NCBI GenBank assembly: GCA_963573315.1
Contig: OY752146.1
Span: 372,001 to 436,000 of the forward strand
Reading direction: 5' to 3'
DNA: 64,000 nucleotides
DNA from: Entomortierella parvispora
Lineage: Eukaryota; Mortierellomycota; Mortierellomycetes; Mortierellales; Mortierellaceae
The translations under genes were made by a program, and so were the position numbers. Numbering within the stretch: the first letter of the stretch is position 1; every line of letters starts with the position of its first letter. Below are positions 20,919 through 30,914 of the stretch, one piece after another. The notes below the pieces were generated by a model, which saw only the letters and a list, made by a program, of their open reading frames with translations, had not been told where the DNA came from and ran no database searches.

Positions 20919-21206
20919 GTTGTCCCCTCTCCACTTGACCCTTTCTCCTCTTCCACCACCCCACATTTTCCCCTTTCACTGCCTCTTTCTCCCTTCTACT
21001 CTTTTTCTTCTTGTTGATGAGCACCAATAATAAATATAGGCGCTTTTACTCTATCCATGCAGTCTGCGATTCGCGCTTTTTACGGTATGCCTTTTCTTGG
21101 TGTAAAAAACACAAGGCAAAGAGACACGGCATCGAACCCTGGCAAAGGGTGAATAGATGAATGTGGAGATACGTATTTATAAAGGGCTTGTAGTTGATAT
21201 CACCCA

Positions 21207-21516
21207 CTAAGGCAATGCAATACGGTCACACGAGGGAGTGTCATCAGTTCCCTTGTATTCGCCGAGGTACTTGACGCAAGCATTGTGCTTGCACGTGTCG
21301 AGATCTTCTCCTGAAAAGAACTTTTGACAGACTCCCTGGAAAACGGTGTAAATTCTCCTGCCAACAGGATAGCGGATTCCGGCCAATTGCAGTATCTTGA
21401 CGATCCGGATAACTGATGCAACGGATGGTTTCTCATCGTCACCATCATTGTCCTCAGCTTGAACACGAGCGACAAAAATGAAGCCAACAAATCCGAGAGT
21501 GATAAACGTTTGAACT
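21207..21516 (-). pseudogene. Small secreted Cys-containing protein with a frameshift after the first codons
   Basis: An ATG at 21516 begins MKFKR, a typical signal-peptide start, but in frame it does not continue as one. In the next frame the sequence continues as FITLGFVGFIFVARVQAED, an excellent signal peptide, followed by a mature part with five cysteines (VCQKFF, DTCKHNACVKYLGEYKG, SCDRIALP). A one-base shift near the fifth codon would join the two. Either this is a recent frameshift mutation, an assembly error, or the true start lies in an upstream exon. Function unknown; a secreted effector is possible. Confidence 0.45.
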
Positions 21517-21722
21517 TCATGGCGAGGTAGAAGGCAAGCAATACTTGAGAGCCGAATGTGGTGTGCAGGCGAGAGAAGAAGGTGAATTGAGAAGGAGCGG
21601 AGGCTAGGTCTTGAGTGGGCGTTGATCAAGATTGGGGAACCGCTATCCAGCGACCCTTCGACGCGACCATGATGAGATGGAAAGCAGAGAGTTCTAGAAG
21701 TGTCCACATGGAGTTCCATCAT

Positions 21723-22520
21723 CGCGACTTATCTCATGTAACAGGTGAAAGAAATACAATGCAAAGAACAAGAAAGGACCTGCGAGAAGCAGGAATACCA
21801 CGCTGAAGTGAACACGATCTTAAAACTCGCGTGCTGAAAGGGAGGAATACGCGTCCGAATAACGCCCTGCTTCAAATGCATTTCGACAATGTGTTTTTGA
21901 AGCACGCGGCCGTCCCTTGGATGAGAACTTGTAATGTAGAGTCAGCACACCCGGATCAAGGCCAACGTGTCGTGGTTCAAGTACATAGCGCCCGGTTTAA
22001 TTGAGCAGCTATACTGCTCTTCGGGGTCATGTCTGGGAAAGAGGCGAATTTCCGGAAAATGGCGCATTGCGCTAAGCCACAGCCAGAGTGGTCACGTGTC
22101 GTCCGCGTTTCGCCCATATCATCCACAATCTCATCCCATTCCATCCCATTAATCATCTGTCTTAACCTTTTTCTCTTCAATTCATCCATCGTTACCAGCT
22201 CTTTCTCACAGCTCTTTCTCCGTTCAAGTGACACTCGTTTAATCGTCCAATCGATAGTAGCATCCAACACACCCATCGAAGAGAGGTAATGTTTTCAATC
22301 AAGTGATTAATGTACTGGTAATTTTTAGCACTCTCTTGTTTAGTGCGAGGAGTAGACGGGAAGTGGAGTGTGGTGCTGCCTCTTCTACTTGTTGACTCTC
22401 TGCCTCCTTTTCACTGACTCTTTGATCATTGTCCATTCTTTCTTTCTTCACAGCCATTAATCCATTAATCGCTTACATAAGTTGCGACTAAGAAAGGGGC
22501 TTATTGTCAGTGAGACCACA
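21723..22520. promoter_or_regulatory. Non-coding stretch with a Crinkler-promoter-like block
   Basis: At 22088-22170 a block beginning GGTCACGTG-CGTCCGC and continuing CGCCCAT-TCAT-CACAA-CTCATC-CATTC is shared with 25861-25965, immediately behind the broken Crinkler start. No gene is seen downstream here, only the duplicated structured unit. Confidence 0.4.
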
Positions 22521-22779
22521 TGCACACACCGTTTTTCCTTCTTCGTTTTAAGTGAGCAAAGGTGGAGGTGCGATGTGCAATGTTGATTCAATATTGTACT
22601 ATCTCCATGGCCACTGTTCTCTCAGTGGTCTTGCACATAGCTGCGTCCGGAGCTTTCTCCGGTAGTTAAAGGTATGGTATACGTGGCGGGCTGCCCGGCG
22701 CTTATTGTGATACCCCTTGGTTGAGCATCGCCGAGTTCGTCACACTGTTAAGTAATTAACAGCCCCTTTTTCTTGACAA
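22521..22779 (+). ncRNA. Putative structured RNA, copy 1 of a tandem pair
   Basis: No open frame spans it, yet it is about 95% identical to the next 250 bp. Several clear helices are present: ATGTGCAA pairing with TTGCACAT, enclosing CAATGTTG/CAATATTG and CCACTG/CAGTGG hairpins; then CCGGAG-CTTT-CTCCGG; then GGTAT/ATACC around CGGG-CTG-CCCG. A terminal hairpin CTGTTAA-GTAA-TTAACAG at 22745-22762 is followed by CCCCTTTTT, a Pol III-like end. No match was recognised to U1-U6, U3, SRP, RNase P/MRP or tRNA from their known motifs. Strand is assumed from the T-run. Confidence 0.5.
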
Positions 22780-23032
22780 TGCACACACCGTTTTTCTTTT
22801 TCGTTTTAAATGAGCAAAGGTGGAGGTGCGATGTGCAATGTTGATTCAATATTGTACTATCTCTATGGCCACTGCTCTCTCAGTGGTCTTGCACATAGCT
22901 GCGTCCGGAGCTTTCTCCGGTAGTTAAAGGTATGGTATACGTGGCGGGCTGTCCGGCGCTTATTGTGATACCCTTTGGTTGAGCATCGCCGAGCCCGTCA
23001 CACTGCTATTGTCATAGCAGCCCCTTTTCAAA
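22780..23032 (+). ncRNA. Putative structured RNA, copy 2 of a tandem pair
   Basis: Second copy, about 259 bp downstream of the first. All helices of copy 1 are kept. The terminal hairpin is CTGCTAT-TGTC-ATAGCAG at 23003-23020; compared with copy 1, two base pairs have changed on both sides (T-A to C-G and A-T to T-A), so pairing is retained despite sequence change. It is followed by CCCCTTTTC. Confidence 0.5.
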
Positions 23033-23119
23033 AAGTTCTCGCTGAGTCCTTGGTTTTAAATGGCGATCGATATGCATTCTAATATATCTCTGATTTGATC
23101 ATAAGCCACTTGCACCCCC

Positions 23120-23542
23120 CCCGCAGAGCCCGCGGTGGTGGTGATACCCACCACAGTTGAAAACAACCCCCGTACTCGATATTTCTTTGAGCATCCACCT
23201 CAGGAATGGTTACCGGAGACCTACTTGGAGAATGGAGAGGCGAGTCTGGAACCATTCTTTGAGACCCTGCGGACTTTAATGCTGGCTCGCACCAAGTCGT
23301 TCGATAATCGCATTCGGGGGTTTTGTCACCGACTCTGGAACTACTACAATACTGACATTGATGGTCGACGACACAGGGCGTTACTCGAGTCAGAGCATGC
23401 AGCCCAATTGGAAAAAAAAATCTTCCATGTTGATGTGGATAACGATGTTTACCGCCAAGCCAGTGAAGGTAATGTTCCTGGCTACAGTATGACAACGCTA
23501 GGTGTTGTAATGGAACAAGAGGAATATATGAGTAGATGGTAG
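23120..23542 (+). pseudogene. Fragment of a hypothetical protein gene, no start codon
   Basis: The frame is strongly protein-like: RTRYFFEHPPQEWLPETYLE, then GFCHRLWNYYNTDIDGRRHR and KIFHVDVDNDVYRQASEGNV. It begins without an ATG behind a CCCGCAG acceptor-like site and ends at TAG 23540. The first in-frame ATG (23278) would drop the conserved-looking start. It is therefore an internal exon whose partners are missing, or a displaced fragment. Its 3' end overlaps the convergent minus-strand gene. No family was recognised. Confidence 0.4.
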
Positions 23543-24800
23543 CAGGACAAAAAGCGAGTATTTCAGGGCAAGGCGCTCAAGGCTAGAGCACAAACCTGGG
23601 TCGTCTTCATCTTTGTCGTTGTCAAAGTCTTTGTCTAGTTGACATGGAATATAAGTCAATGAAAAGGCTGCCCGAGGGCATCGAAAACTCACAGCCAAAA
23701 GATAACAATCAAATACCTGGCAATCGTTCAACGTTCTGCGTGCTATCAGTCGCTGTAAGTGTCGTAGTAGATGCCACTGTTGATGTCTCTGTCAGGTATA
23801 GTACAATAAGAGTATAATGTAACAACATGCAGATGAAGAGAGTGCTTTCTTACCTTTGTTATTGATGAACACATCAAGCACGGTATGGCCTTCCGAGTCC
23901 GCATCATCGTTGGTGTTCAATCCCAACTGAGCCATATCGCCACTCTCGGCACTCTCCTCATCCACAAGTGCTTCAGGGCCTTGAAAGCTCACTTCATCTG
24001 CATGACTCGCATGACTCGCAGGTCTCTCGGCATCTCTGTGACGGCCTACAACAATCTCATCACTTGTGTCATCGTGCTCATCGCTGGTCTCAGCGCCAAC
24101 CAGATCATTCTTAGCACCAACATACTCATGCCCGGCCATGACAGTTCCACGCCTGTTCAGATTCGAAGTCGGCAGAATTCCAACAGCAGGCGCTGACCTT
24201 CTCCTTAAGGTCCATGTAGACGGAGTCATCGTAGGATTCTCCTCTGCGAATGGATCGGTCAAGCTGTCCTATGGAGACACGGAGAATATTCAGAAATCAA
24301 CCATTACTCTAGGAGAAACACCCTCTCATCCACTTTTTTGGGGGCTACACAACTTGCCTTGTTCCGGAAGACACCACTTGTCCACGATGAAGTCGACGTA
24401 GTGGCGGATAAATCTAATCTGAAGAAAGAAACAACCGAAATGCGAAAATGGTTGAAGCGGACTAATGAAAGTTTTGGGTAGGAACAGCTATACCTTGCAG
24501 TCGACTGGCGACAGCTTGGACGAGAGAGTGGGAAATGTTTGAGTTTGGGTTATCGTGTCCTCTCGGATGTGACCGATGTGATCATCCTAGAAGCAAAGAG
24601 ATCAAAGTTATTGCTGAAACAGCCTCATTTATAAAAATCCTGTTATTAACGGATGTACTTACGAGCCGCGCAACCCTTTCCTCTTGCAATTTTTTATCAC
24701 TCCAATATTTTCTTTGAGTGCGCTTTCCCAATGGTTGATAAGACGCTTGTGCTGGGTTGGGTTTTCTTTCAGGACACGTGGTAGAACGAACGATCTCCAT
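23498..24800 (-). CDS. Hypothetical acidic protein, six exons, about 304 aa
   Basis: Model on minus: 24800-24663, 24586-24494, 24418-24354, 24263-23854, 23788-23717 and 23634-23498, with phases that add to 915 nt. The protein starts MEIVRSTTCPERKPNPAQ, has IRFIRHYVDFIVDKWCLPEQ, then a long acidic, probably disordered middle (SDEHDDTSDEIVVGRHRDAE) and DKDFDNDKDEDD near the end. The last exon turns hydrophobic and may instead contain another intron. The third intron is ambiguous: GT donor GTTGTG keeps the frame, while a GC donor two codons earlier does not. No domain was recognised. Confidence 0.45.
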
Positions 24801-25020
24801 TGAAAGGAAGCTTCTAACATTTCGACTGAGGTGAACTTGCAGAAATCGAAGAATCCAAATAGATCGTATTGTTCGAATGTATGCTACAGCTCTCTTGGAA
24901 GACGAGTCATTATTGCACTACTTGTAATATTTTGGAGGGAGGGGAGGAACAGACGCCAACGTAGTTAATGAAGTCAATGGTATAATAAATTATCAGTAAT
25001 ATCACGCTCGCCAGATCGTG

Positions 25021-25483
25021 TTGAAACCAGGAATAACGCCATCCAACCAGCAGCTCAACCAGCTGTACATCCTTAGCCAAAGGTCAGGGAAGGCTCTGAA
25101 TATACAAGTGGCAGTGGTACGAGTAACCAAGACTGGAAAGGTGACTTAATCAGGGCGTCCTCAAACCCCCCGCCCAACCCGGCGGAAGCGCATTGACCAC
25201 AATGCTTGACCAAGTGCCTGAGTCAACGCGCCGCGTCACAACACGAATCTGTTCGGGAAACATTGAAGCCAGGAATAACGCCATCAAACCAGCAGCTCAA
25301 CCAGCTGTACATCCTTAGCCAAAGGTCAGGGAAGGCTCTGAATATACAAGTGGCAGTGGCACGAGTAACCAAGACTGGAAAGGTGACTTAATCAGGGCGT
25401 CCTCAAACCCCCCAACCAACCCGGCGGAAGCGCATTGACCACAATGCTTGACCAAGTGCCTGAGTCAACGCGCCGCGTCGCAA
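25021..25483. repeat. Tandem duplication, 242-bp period
   Basis: 25021-25262 and 25263-25483 are nearly identical, differing at a few bases. Each copy carries the same 40-codon open segment (includes QLYILSQRSGKALNIQVAVA) ending in TGA, and a GC-rich CTCAACGCGCCGCGTC end. The open segment may be a fragment of an unidentified gene. Confidence 0.9.
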
Positions 25484-25753
25484 TGTTCCTCTACGATCCG
25501 CTGTACAGTTTTGTCAAAGGATGCGTGAGCGCCTTACCTATCTGTAAACAATATGCAATGGGAAGGGAAAACGGGAGTGCATCAGTTGGATGAAGGGGAA
25601 TGCGGGCGTGCATCGGTTGTGTTTCAGCAGAATTGCCATTGCCAATTGCGAATCGAAATAATATAGGCTTTCCAATCCTCCTATACTTACCTTCTTTTCT
25701 TCATCCTCACTTTCCTTCAGACATCATAACCTCTTCCGTGCTTCGCAGCTCCA

Positions 25754-25860
25754 TGACCAACAGCCTCCTCACTTTGTTCTGCCTCGTTGATGGCGAATCC
25801 ACCCCGTTTCCTGTCAAGATTGAGTCCAGCGACTCAGCGAGTCCATTGGAGAGTTCAAAA
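25754..25860 (+). pseudogene. Broken Crinkler N-domain start
   Basis: ATG at 25754 opens MTNSLLTLFCLVDGESTPFP, the standard start of fungal Crinkler proteins and close to the N-terminus of the NLR fusion at 9356. After about 30 codons the frame shifts by one base; IGEFKK, the expected continuation, is found in the next frame. The similarity then stops abruptly at 25861, where the sequence becomes the GGTCACGTG-CGTCCGC block also found at 22088. It is a truncated Crinkler gene joined to promoter-like DNA. Confidence 0.75.
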
Positions 25861-26467
25861 AGGTCACGTGCCGTCCGCAAAGGCTTGCAGGGTGCATTAC
25901 GCCCATCTCATCATCCACAACCTCACCTCATTCCATTCCATCTCATTGCTCATCTGTCTTTGACGTCTTCTTTCTGTGCCCTTACAATCACTTGACCCAC
26001 ATCAGCTCCATGATTGTTCTGCAATGTGGATTAAGACTCGAGCAGCGCATCATTTACTCTTTCTCGCTCCACATACACCCATGAGCCCCATCATTTATTC
26101 TTTTCTCGCTCCACATGCATTCAAGAGCCCCCGCCCGCCCTCTCTGCCTCCTGACTTTGGTTGATTCTTAGCCAATGGAAGGGTCTCTCAGGTCTGTTGA
26201 AGTAGGGATTGCGTGCAGTCATTATCACTTGTGGACGCTTTTCACCAGAGCCTCCTACATGGTCTCCAATGATCTTATCCTGTTATGTACTGCAGGGTGC
26301 GACTGGCTAGGAGAAAGCACGCGCATTTACAAGATGGTTGATTTTGTTCTTGATCCTCTACTCATTTGTTGCTTCATGGGCTGTTTTGTGGTGTGTTGTT
26401 TGATATGTCCTGCACATCTGACTTCTTGGTTTTCATTCATCTCTTCCCAGTATCCAAAGCACTTTCA

Positions 26468-27950
26468 ACATCGATGGCGAACCTTTCCGAAGAGCCCAGC
26501 TGACGCACTACTATCAACGCTGATCGAAGGGGAGCAGGCTACTTCACTTTGCAAACAGAGGTGCTGTGCTTCAACCCTGTGAAGTACGTCGAATTCCGTG
26601 CTATAAATCGGGATCAGTCCACATGTGTGATCGACGAATGGACTCGATGGATATCAGGGTTCAAGAAGAGACCAGATGCTGGCGTGCGAAGGGCAGTGCG
26701 ATCGATTTGATAGCCTCGAATACTATAGCTGGATCGGTAGCTGACTCGAGCGCCTTAGTTGCTGTTCCGCGACGGGCATTGAAATCAAACACCACAGTCA
26801 GTGGTCTTGGACCAGTTGTAGACTCGAGGTCCATTCCTGGATCGGCGACAGATGGACTCGCCTCTGGCCATTCAAACCAGGTCACTACTGGCGTATCAAA
26901 TAGACTTCTTAGATCTCCAGGGTCAATCCCAGACTCACCACCAGCTGAAGATCGCGCAGCGGCCATTGACGCAGAAAAGCGAGCGATCTCTTCAAATGAT
27001 ACTCTTCAAGCATCCATCTAATCTAGAGATCACAACTCCTGAGTGGGATGCTGTTGATTCTGACGAGCGCCTGCCAATGAAAGCTGTTCAAGGTACATTC
27101 ACTGCCGCTTGCGGTTGCGAGTATGGTCAATCAGGTGCGTTTTCTGGAAGGCTTTTTTCTTCTCATTTTTTTACCAGGTCAATGAGGCTGGTCGTCTCTC
27201 GAGATCTCCCAGTGGACACTGTCGAATTGTATAAGGCATTTTCGGGAAAGTCCTGTTCGAGTGTCGTCAAAGCGAGACTCCTTCAATATGATCCTGCCCG
27301 TCCAATATCTTTCCTTGCTTGCGGAAGCCCTGAAATCAGGATACACCATGGAATCGCTCGATACGCAGCAAACCGACCTGTTACTCCAGAGTTTGGACTT
27401 GGAGAAAAGCCACGCGGAACTTACCGAGTCGGACCTGGCGGCGATGGATTCAGGAGGACCAGAAGCGAGGGAGAGACTTGCTGTGGCTATCATCCAGCCG
27501 AGCACATCGTGGCTCGAGGTGCACACAATAGAGGGATATTACCGAGATGTCCATACAGATCCGCATGCCGAGCCCCCGTCAAGTGCTCCAAATTCTACTG
27601 AAAAGACTCAGCACTCAGAGGACTGAAAATCGTGACCCTCTTTGACCGTCATGGGCAACCACGCCTAACTGTTGGCGTCAGAGCCCACAATTTCCTTGTA
27701 ACTGCTGGGAATCTCAATGGGGTGATCACAGTCGGTCCTTCCAAATGTGGATCGTTCCCAATTGATGAAGGATGGAATCTTCACATAAAAATCGAGCGCC
27801 AAGATGTGAACATCTTCGACAATGATGTACTGGGACTGGCCCAGGTTCGGTCCTCTTTTAGCCACACAATTACCTACACACCAAGAAGGACAGGGTTAAT
27901 TGGACACTCTACATGTTCAGAGACTTCATCTACTCCTGCATAGCACTTAC
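26468..27950 (+). pseudogene. Decayed multi-exon gene of a family also present at 49 kb
   Basis: Protein-like stretches occur in changing frames: FNIDGEPFRRAQLTHYYQ, GYFTLQTEVLCFNPVKYVEF, DQSTCVIDEWTRWISGFKKR, LEITTPEWDAVDSDERLP, ALKSGYTMESLDTQQTDLLL, GPSKCGSFPIDEGW, IFDNDVLGLAQ and NWTLYMFRDFIYS. Intron-like borders occur at 27092 and 27180, and at 27844 to 27895. The last four stretches line up with a minus-strand copy at 48880-49400, with the same intron position. Frameshifts around 27010 and 26520 show decay. The family is unknown to me; a Crinkler C-terminal region is one possibility because of the broken Crinkler start 0.7 kb upstream. Confidence 0.45.
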
Positions 27951-28025
27951 CATCTTGATATAATATCGTAAAGTTTGATCTTCAACCATCCTTGACCTTC
28001 TCTTTTGCAACTGATTACAAAACAC

Positions 28026-28460
28026 TGTCACGGATGGCCACGTGCTGCCAGACTGCATCCCTTGGCTTCTGCAAACGTGTTCAGTGGGCCGTCGCCTTCA
28101 GTCCCGACCAGCCACTCTCCGCACCAACTCCTGCCAGTCCTGCTCCTCCCTGATCAAGGTTGTACCTATGGGCATCTAAGCACCGGTCTATCCCTGGTCT
28201 ATCACGACGTCCATTCGCCCCTCTCATCGGCGACGCCATCCAGACACTCACTCATAGGTCCATCCCCATCGCCATGACGAATCTTGTCAACAGCCATTTT
28301 CCATCTGCTCCTATCTTGTTCTTCTCTGACTCTTGTCCTGTATCCACAACCATTACGGGACTCTCCCATCTCCTAGTATCCTAGTATATAAACCTCCTGT
28401 TAGTCCTTGTCTGGTTCCTCAGTCTGCAGCTCACAATATACATTAAAGCACTATTCTCCT
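28026..28460 (+). mobile_element. Partial solo LTR, gypsy type
   Basis: Begins TGTCACGG and contains CCTCAGTCTGCA-CTCACAATA near 28419-28438, like the LTRs at 37442 and 54257. A TATATAAAC lies just upstream of that block. The CGTGACA end is missing, so the copy is truncated. Confidence 0.45.
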
Positions 28461-29063
28461 TCCGAGGGAAGGGCGTCCTGCGTCTTGTTTTGCCACAGGT
28501 TTGGGTGTCCATTGTTGGTTTTAAAGATAAAGGGTCATGCGTTTGCGATTTTTCTACAGATATAGAGACAAACATGAACATTGGCAGGTAACTTATGGAC
28601 GAGGTTCCCATGTTAGCGTGTGCGGAGCTGGTGCTGGCGGCATTGTACGAGTCCTCAATATTCTGACCTCTTGCTAAAGTAACGTTGAGCTTGAAGTCCT
28701 CCTTGATACAACAAGAAAATTCAAAATAAAACTTTATTAGCGCTGAGAAAACAGGGTATCCTACAGACATCACTTGAATAAAAAGTAATGGTCTTCCCAA
28801 TTGATTCAATGGATTTAGCTCCAAGAAACCTGAAGGCAGTATAAAGTTAACGAGAGAAAAATAGCACTGGCAATAGTTTTATAAAAAGAAAGACCTACCT
28901 TCGCTGGGGTTCGCCGACGGATAAGGGGGGAGTCCTCAACATAATAGGATCTGGCGATGGACATGTGCTCTTGATGATCGTCAACATATCGGCGGCCAGC
29001 GGAATTACTCTGTGACAGAAAGCTCTCTGCGATTGACTAGTCGTGAACATGGCATTGTCAGAG
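28381..29063 (-). other. Exon-like segments downstream of the 29.3-kb gene
   Basis: Protein-like segments on the minus strand (SDSDNAMFTTSQSQRAFCHR to EPQRR; GAKSIESIGKTITFY; EDFKLNVTLARGQNIEDSYN) are separated by intron-like stretches with CAG or AAG acceptors. They may be further exons of the gene above or a separate decayed gene. I could not build a single open model. Confidence 0.3.
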
Positions 29064-29580
29064 TCAGACTCCGAACTCCTTGGGACTGCCTGTGATTTTC
29101 CAAGGTTTTGGGTCTGATATCTGGCAGTGGCGTCTGGGTTTTTTGTCGTTCATTTGAAGTCGATAATGCGCGGTAATTTTCCCTTCGTACAAGAATGGGC
29201 TTTTGCGAAGGCTGTAGCGATCTGACAACTTGGACTTCTCCTTTGCCCAATGCTCGGGAGCCTTGGATGGAGTTGCCTTGTATGAACCTGGGGGCACCAC
29301 TTTCAGTGATAGTGGGTGAATCATGCTAAGAGGAAGTAAAGCGAAGCGTTTTAAAATGGTTTGTTCAAACCAGCTTTGACGGGTTTAATTTTTATGCATA
29401 CCGTGTTGCCGCCGTAGTCCATCCGCCTGGGTCCTTGCTTGCATTCAGAATATTGCCCTGTTCATCCACGTCGATATTGTGGAACGATTTTGCCTCCAAT
29501 TCTCCGTGAGCTATAGACATTCTCACTGGATCTACAATATTCATCTGTTTCGAAGAGTAGAATTGATACTTGTTTGGCAT
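29064..29580 (-). CDS. Hypothetical protein, at least two exons
   Basis: Exon 1 29580-29402 (NKYQFYSSKQMNIVDPVRMS to GGWTTAATR) joins across a GTATGC...CTCTTAG intron to exon 2 from 29325 (MIHPLSLKVVPPGSYKATPS onward), giving about 146 aa to the TGA at 29064. The true gene may splice on before that stop into the segments at 28.4-29.06 kb. No family was recognised. Confidence 0.4.
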
Positions 29581-29699
29581 TGGTCATCAGCGGCCTTTGA
29601 GAGAATGTTAATTGGAGGCAGCACCTGAACGAAGGTGTAGCATTACCATGTTGCGGTGACGGTGCGGACAATCAGCGGATCAGCGATTGCCGATTTGAT

Positions 29700-30914
29700 T
29701 GGTATGCCTTTGATGCAGTATGAACTTGAACAGAGGCCTGTCGCCTTGCTCAGACAAGTATGAGACTACCCGACAAGAGCAGAGCCATGGACGCCAAACT
29801 GCTCCTGAATCCATGACATCCACTAGAACTATATCCATATTGCGTATCATCCTGGTGCCCCTGCCATACACATTGGATCGACCTGCGCATTCCCGCCTGA
29901 GAATACAATGCCTTCCCTGTACTTCCAACATGACTGGCGCCATGTCGAGTCCCTTCCCACTTTTAGTAGAGCTGCGCTTGGCTGTCTTGATTGTTCGCTG
30001 TATAGTCGGTGTTGGGTTGGAGAGAAATATGAGTCGCGGTACCGACCAGTTCCAGAAAAGAGTCAGTCCATTCCCTGCATGTAATGAGCATCATCCATCA
30101 GGCATGGTCGTGCTGGGCGGCTCAAACAATGGCAGAATGAAGAAAATGAGACGGACACTGACTTCAGTTGCATGGGTTTGGGGTGTCAGCCTGGGCATTA
30201 ATCCCCTACGCAGAATGAAATGAAGGCATGAATCCGTGAGTTCCATTCAGACGGATGCAATTCCAACAGACATGAGCCCAATGGCGCTTGGCAAGGAGCG
30301 GAGAAAGGAGATTCCATGAATCGTTGAGTAAAGAAGAAAGAAGGGAGAAAGGGGTTGTGGCGTTGGTGCGTCTCTTTTTCCCCTTTTTCCTTCGACGATT
30401 GGGTGGCTTTGCCCCTGCATGATCCTCTCTCTCTCTGTCATCCTGTCCGTGCTGCTTCTCGCTGCTGGCTTCCTCTACCGATTCTCGCCGACCCTCAGAG
30501 GATGATTATGAAGCTCCTGGGCGCTACCACTGCGACCACAAACTCTCTTGCGGCTTCCAGACAGACGTGAGGACTGGACATGGTAACGAGCAAGGACCCG
30601 ACAACAAAGTAACAGGCTTGGCGTCGCACAAGAACCCCTCTGGGAATACGACCTCTGGGAAGAATCCCTCGGGAGAAAAGGGCACGTTCCTAAATTGCTG
30701 TACTGTTCTGATGTTTTGCTCGCTCTGCTCCTTTCATTTTTCTCTTCCACCCTTGCTCACCTTGTCCCCTTCGTTTTGATTCCACCCTCTCTCACTGTAA
30801 CTGATATCCAGACTATCCAACAATTACCGGTACAGTCAAGACGACAACAAATTGTGAAAGCTCAAAAAATGGGAAAGGATCTAAAACCTATGTGTCTGTA
30901 ACAATAGGCCCAAC
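29700..30914. other. Long non-coding stretch
   Basis: No convincing gene. A leader with pyrimidine-rich DNA at 30400-30480 and 30700-30790 could be the promoter of the NLR remnant that follows. Confidence 0.3.

Noticed and set aside
20791..21027. Lys-rich minus-strand frame
   Set aside because: It is created by the poly(T) run and pyrimidine-rich 3' flank of the lectin gene.
22521..23032. tRNA, SRP, snRNA or RNase P identity for the duplicated unit
   Set aside because: None of the diagnostic motifs of these RNAs is present; a GGTTGAGCATC stretch is only weakly like a Pol III B box.
24354..24418. GC-AG intron in the six-exon hypothetical gene
   Set aside because: Using the GC donor breaks the downstream frame; the nearby GT donor keeps it open.
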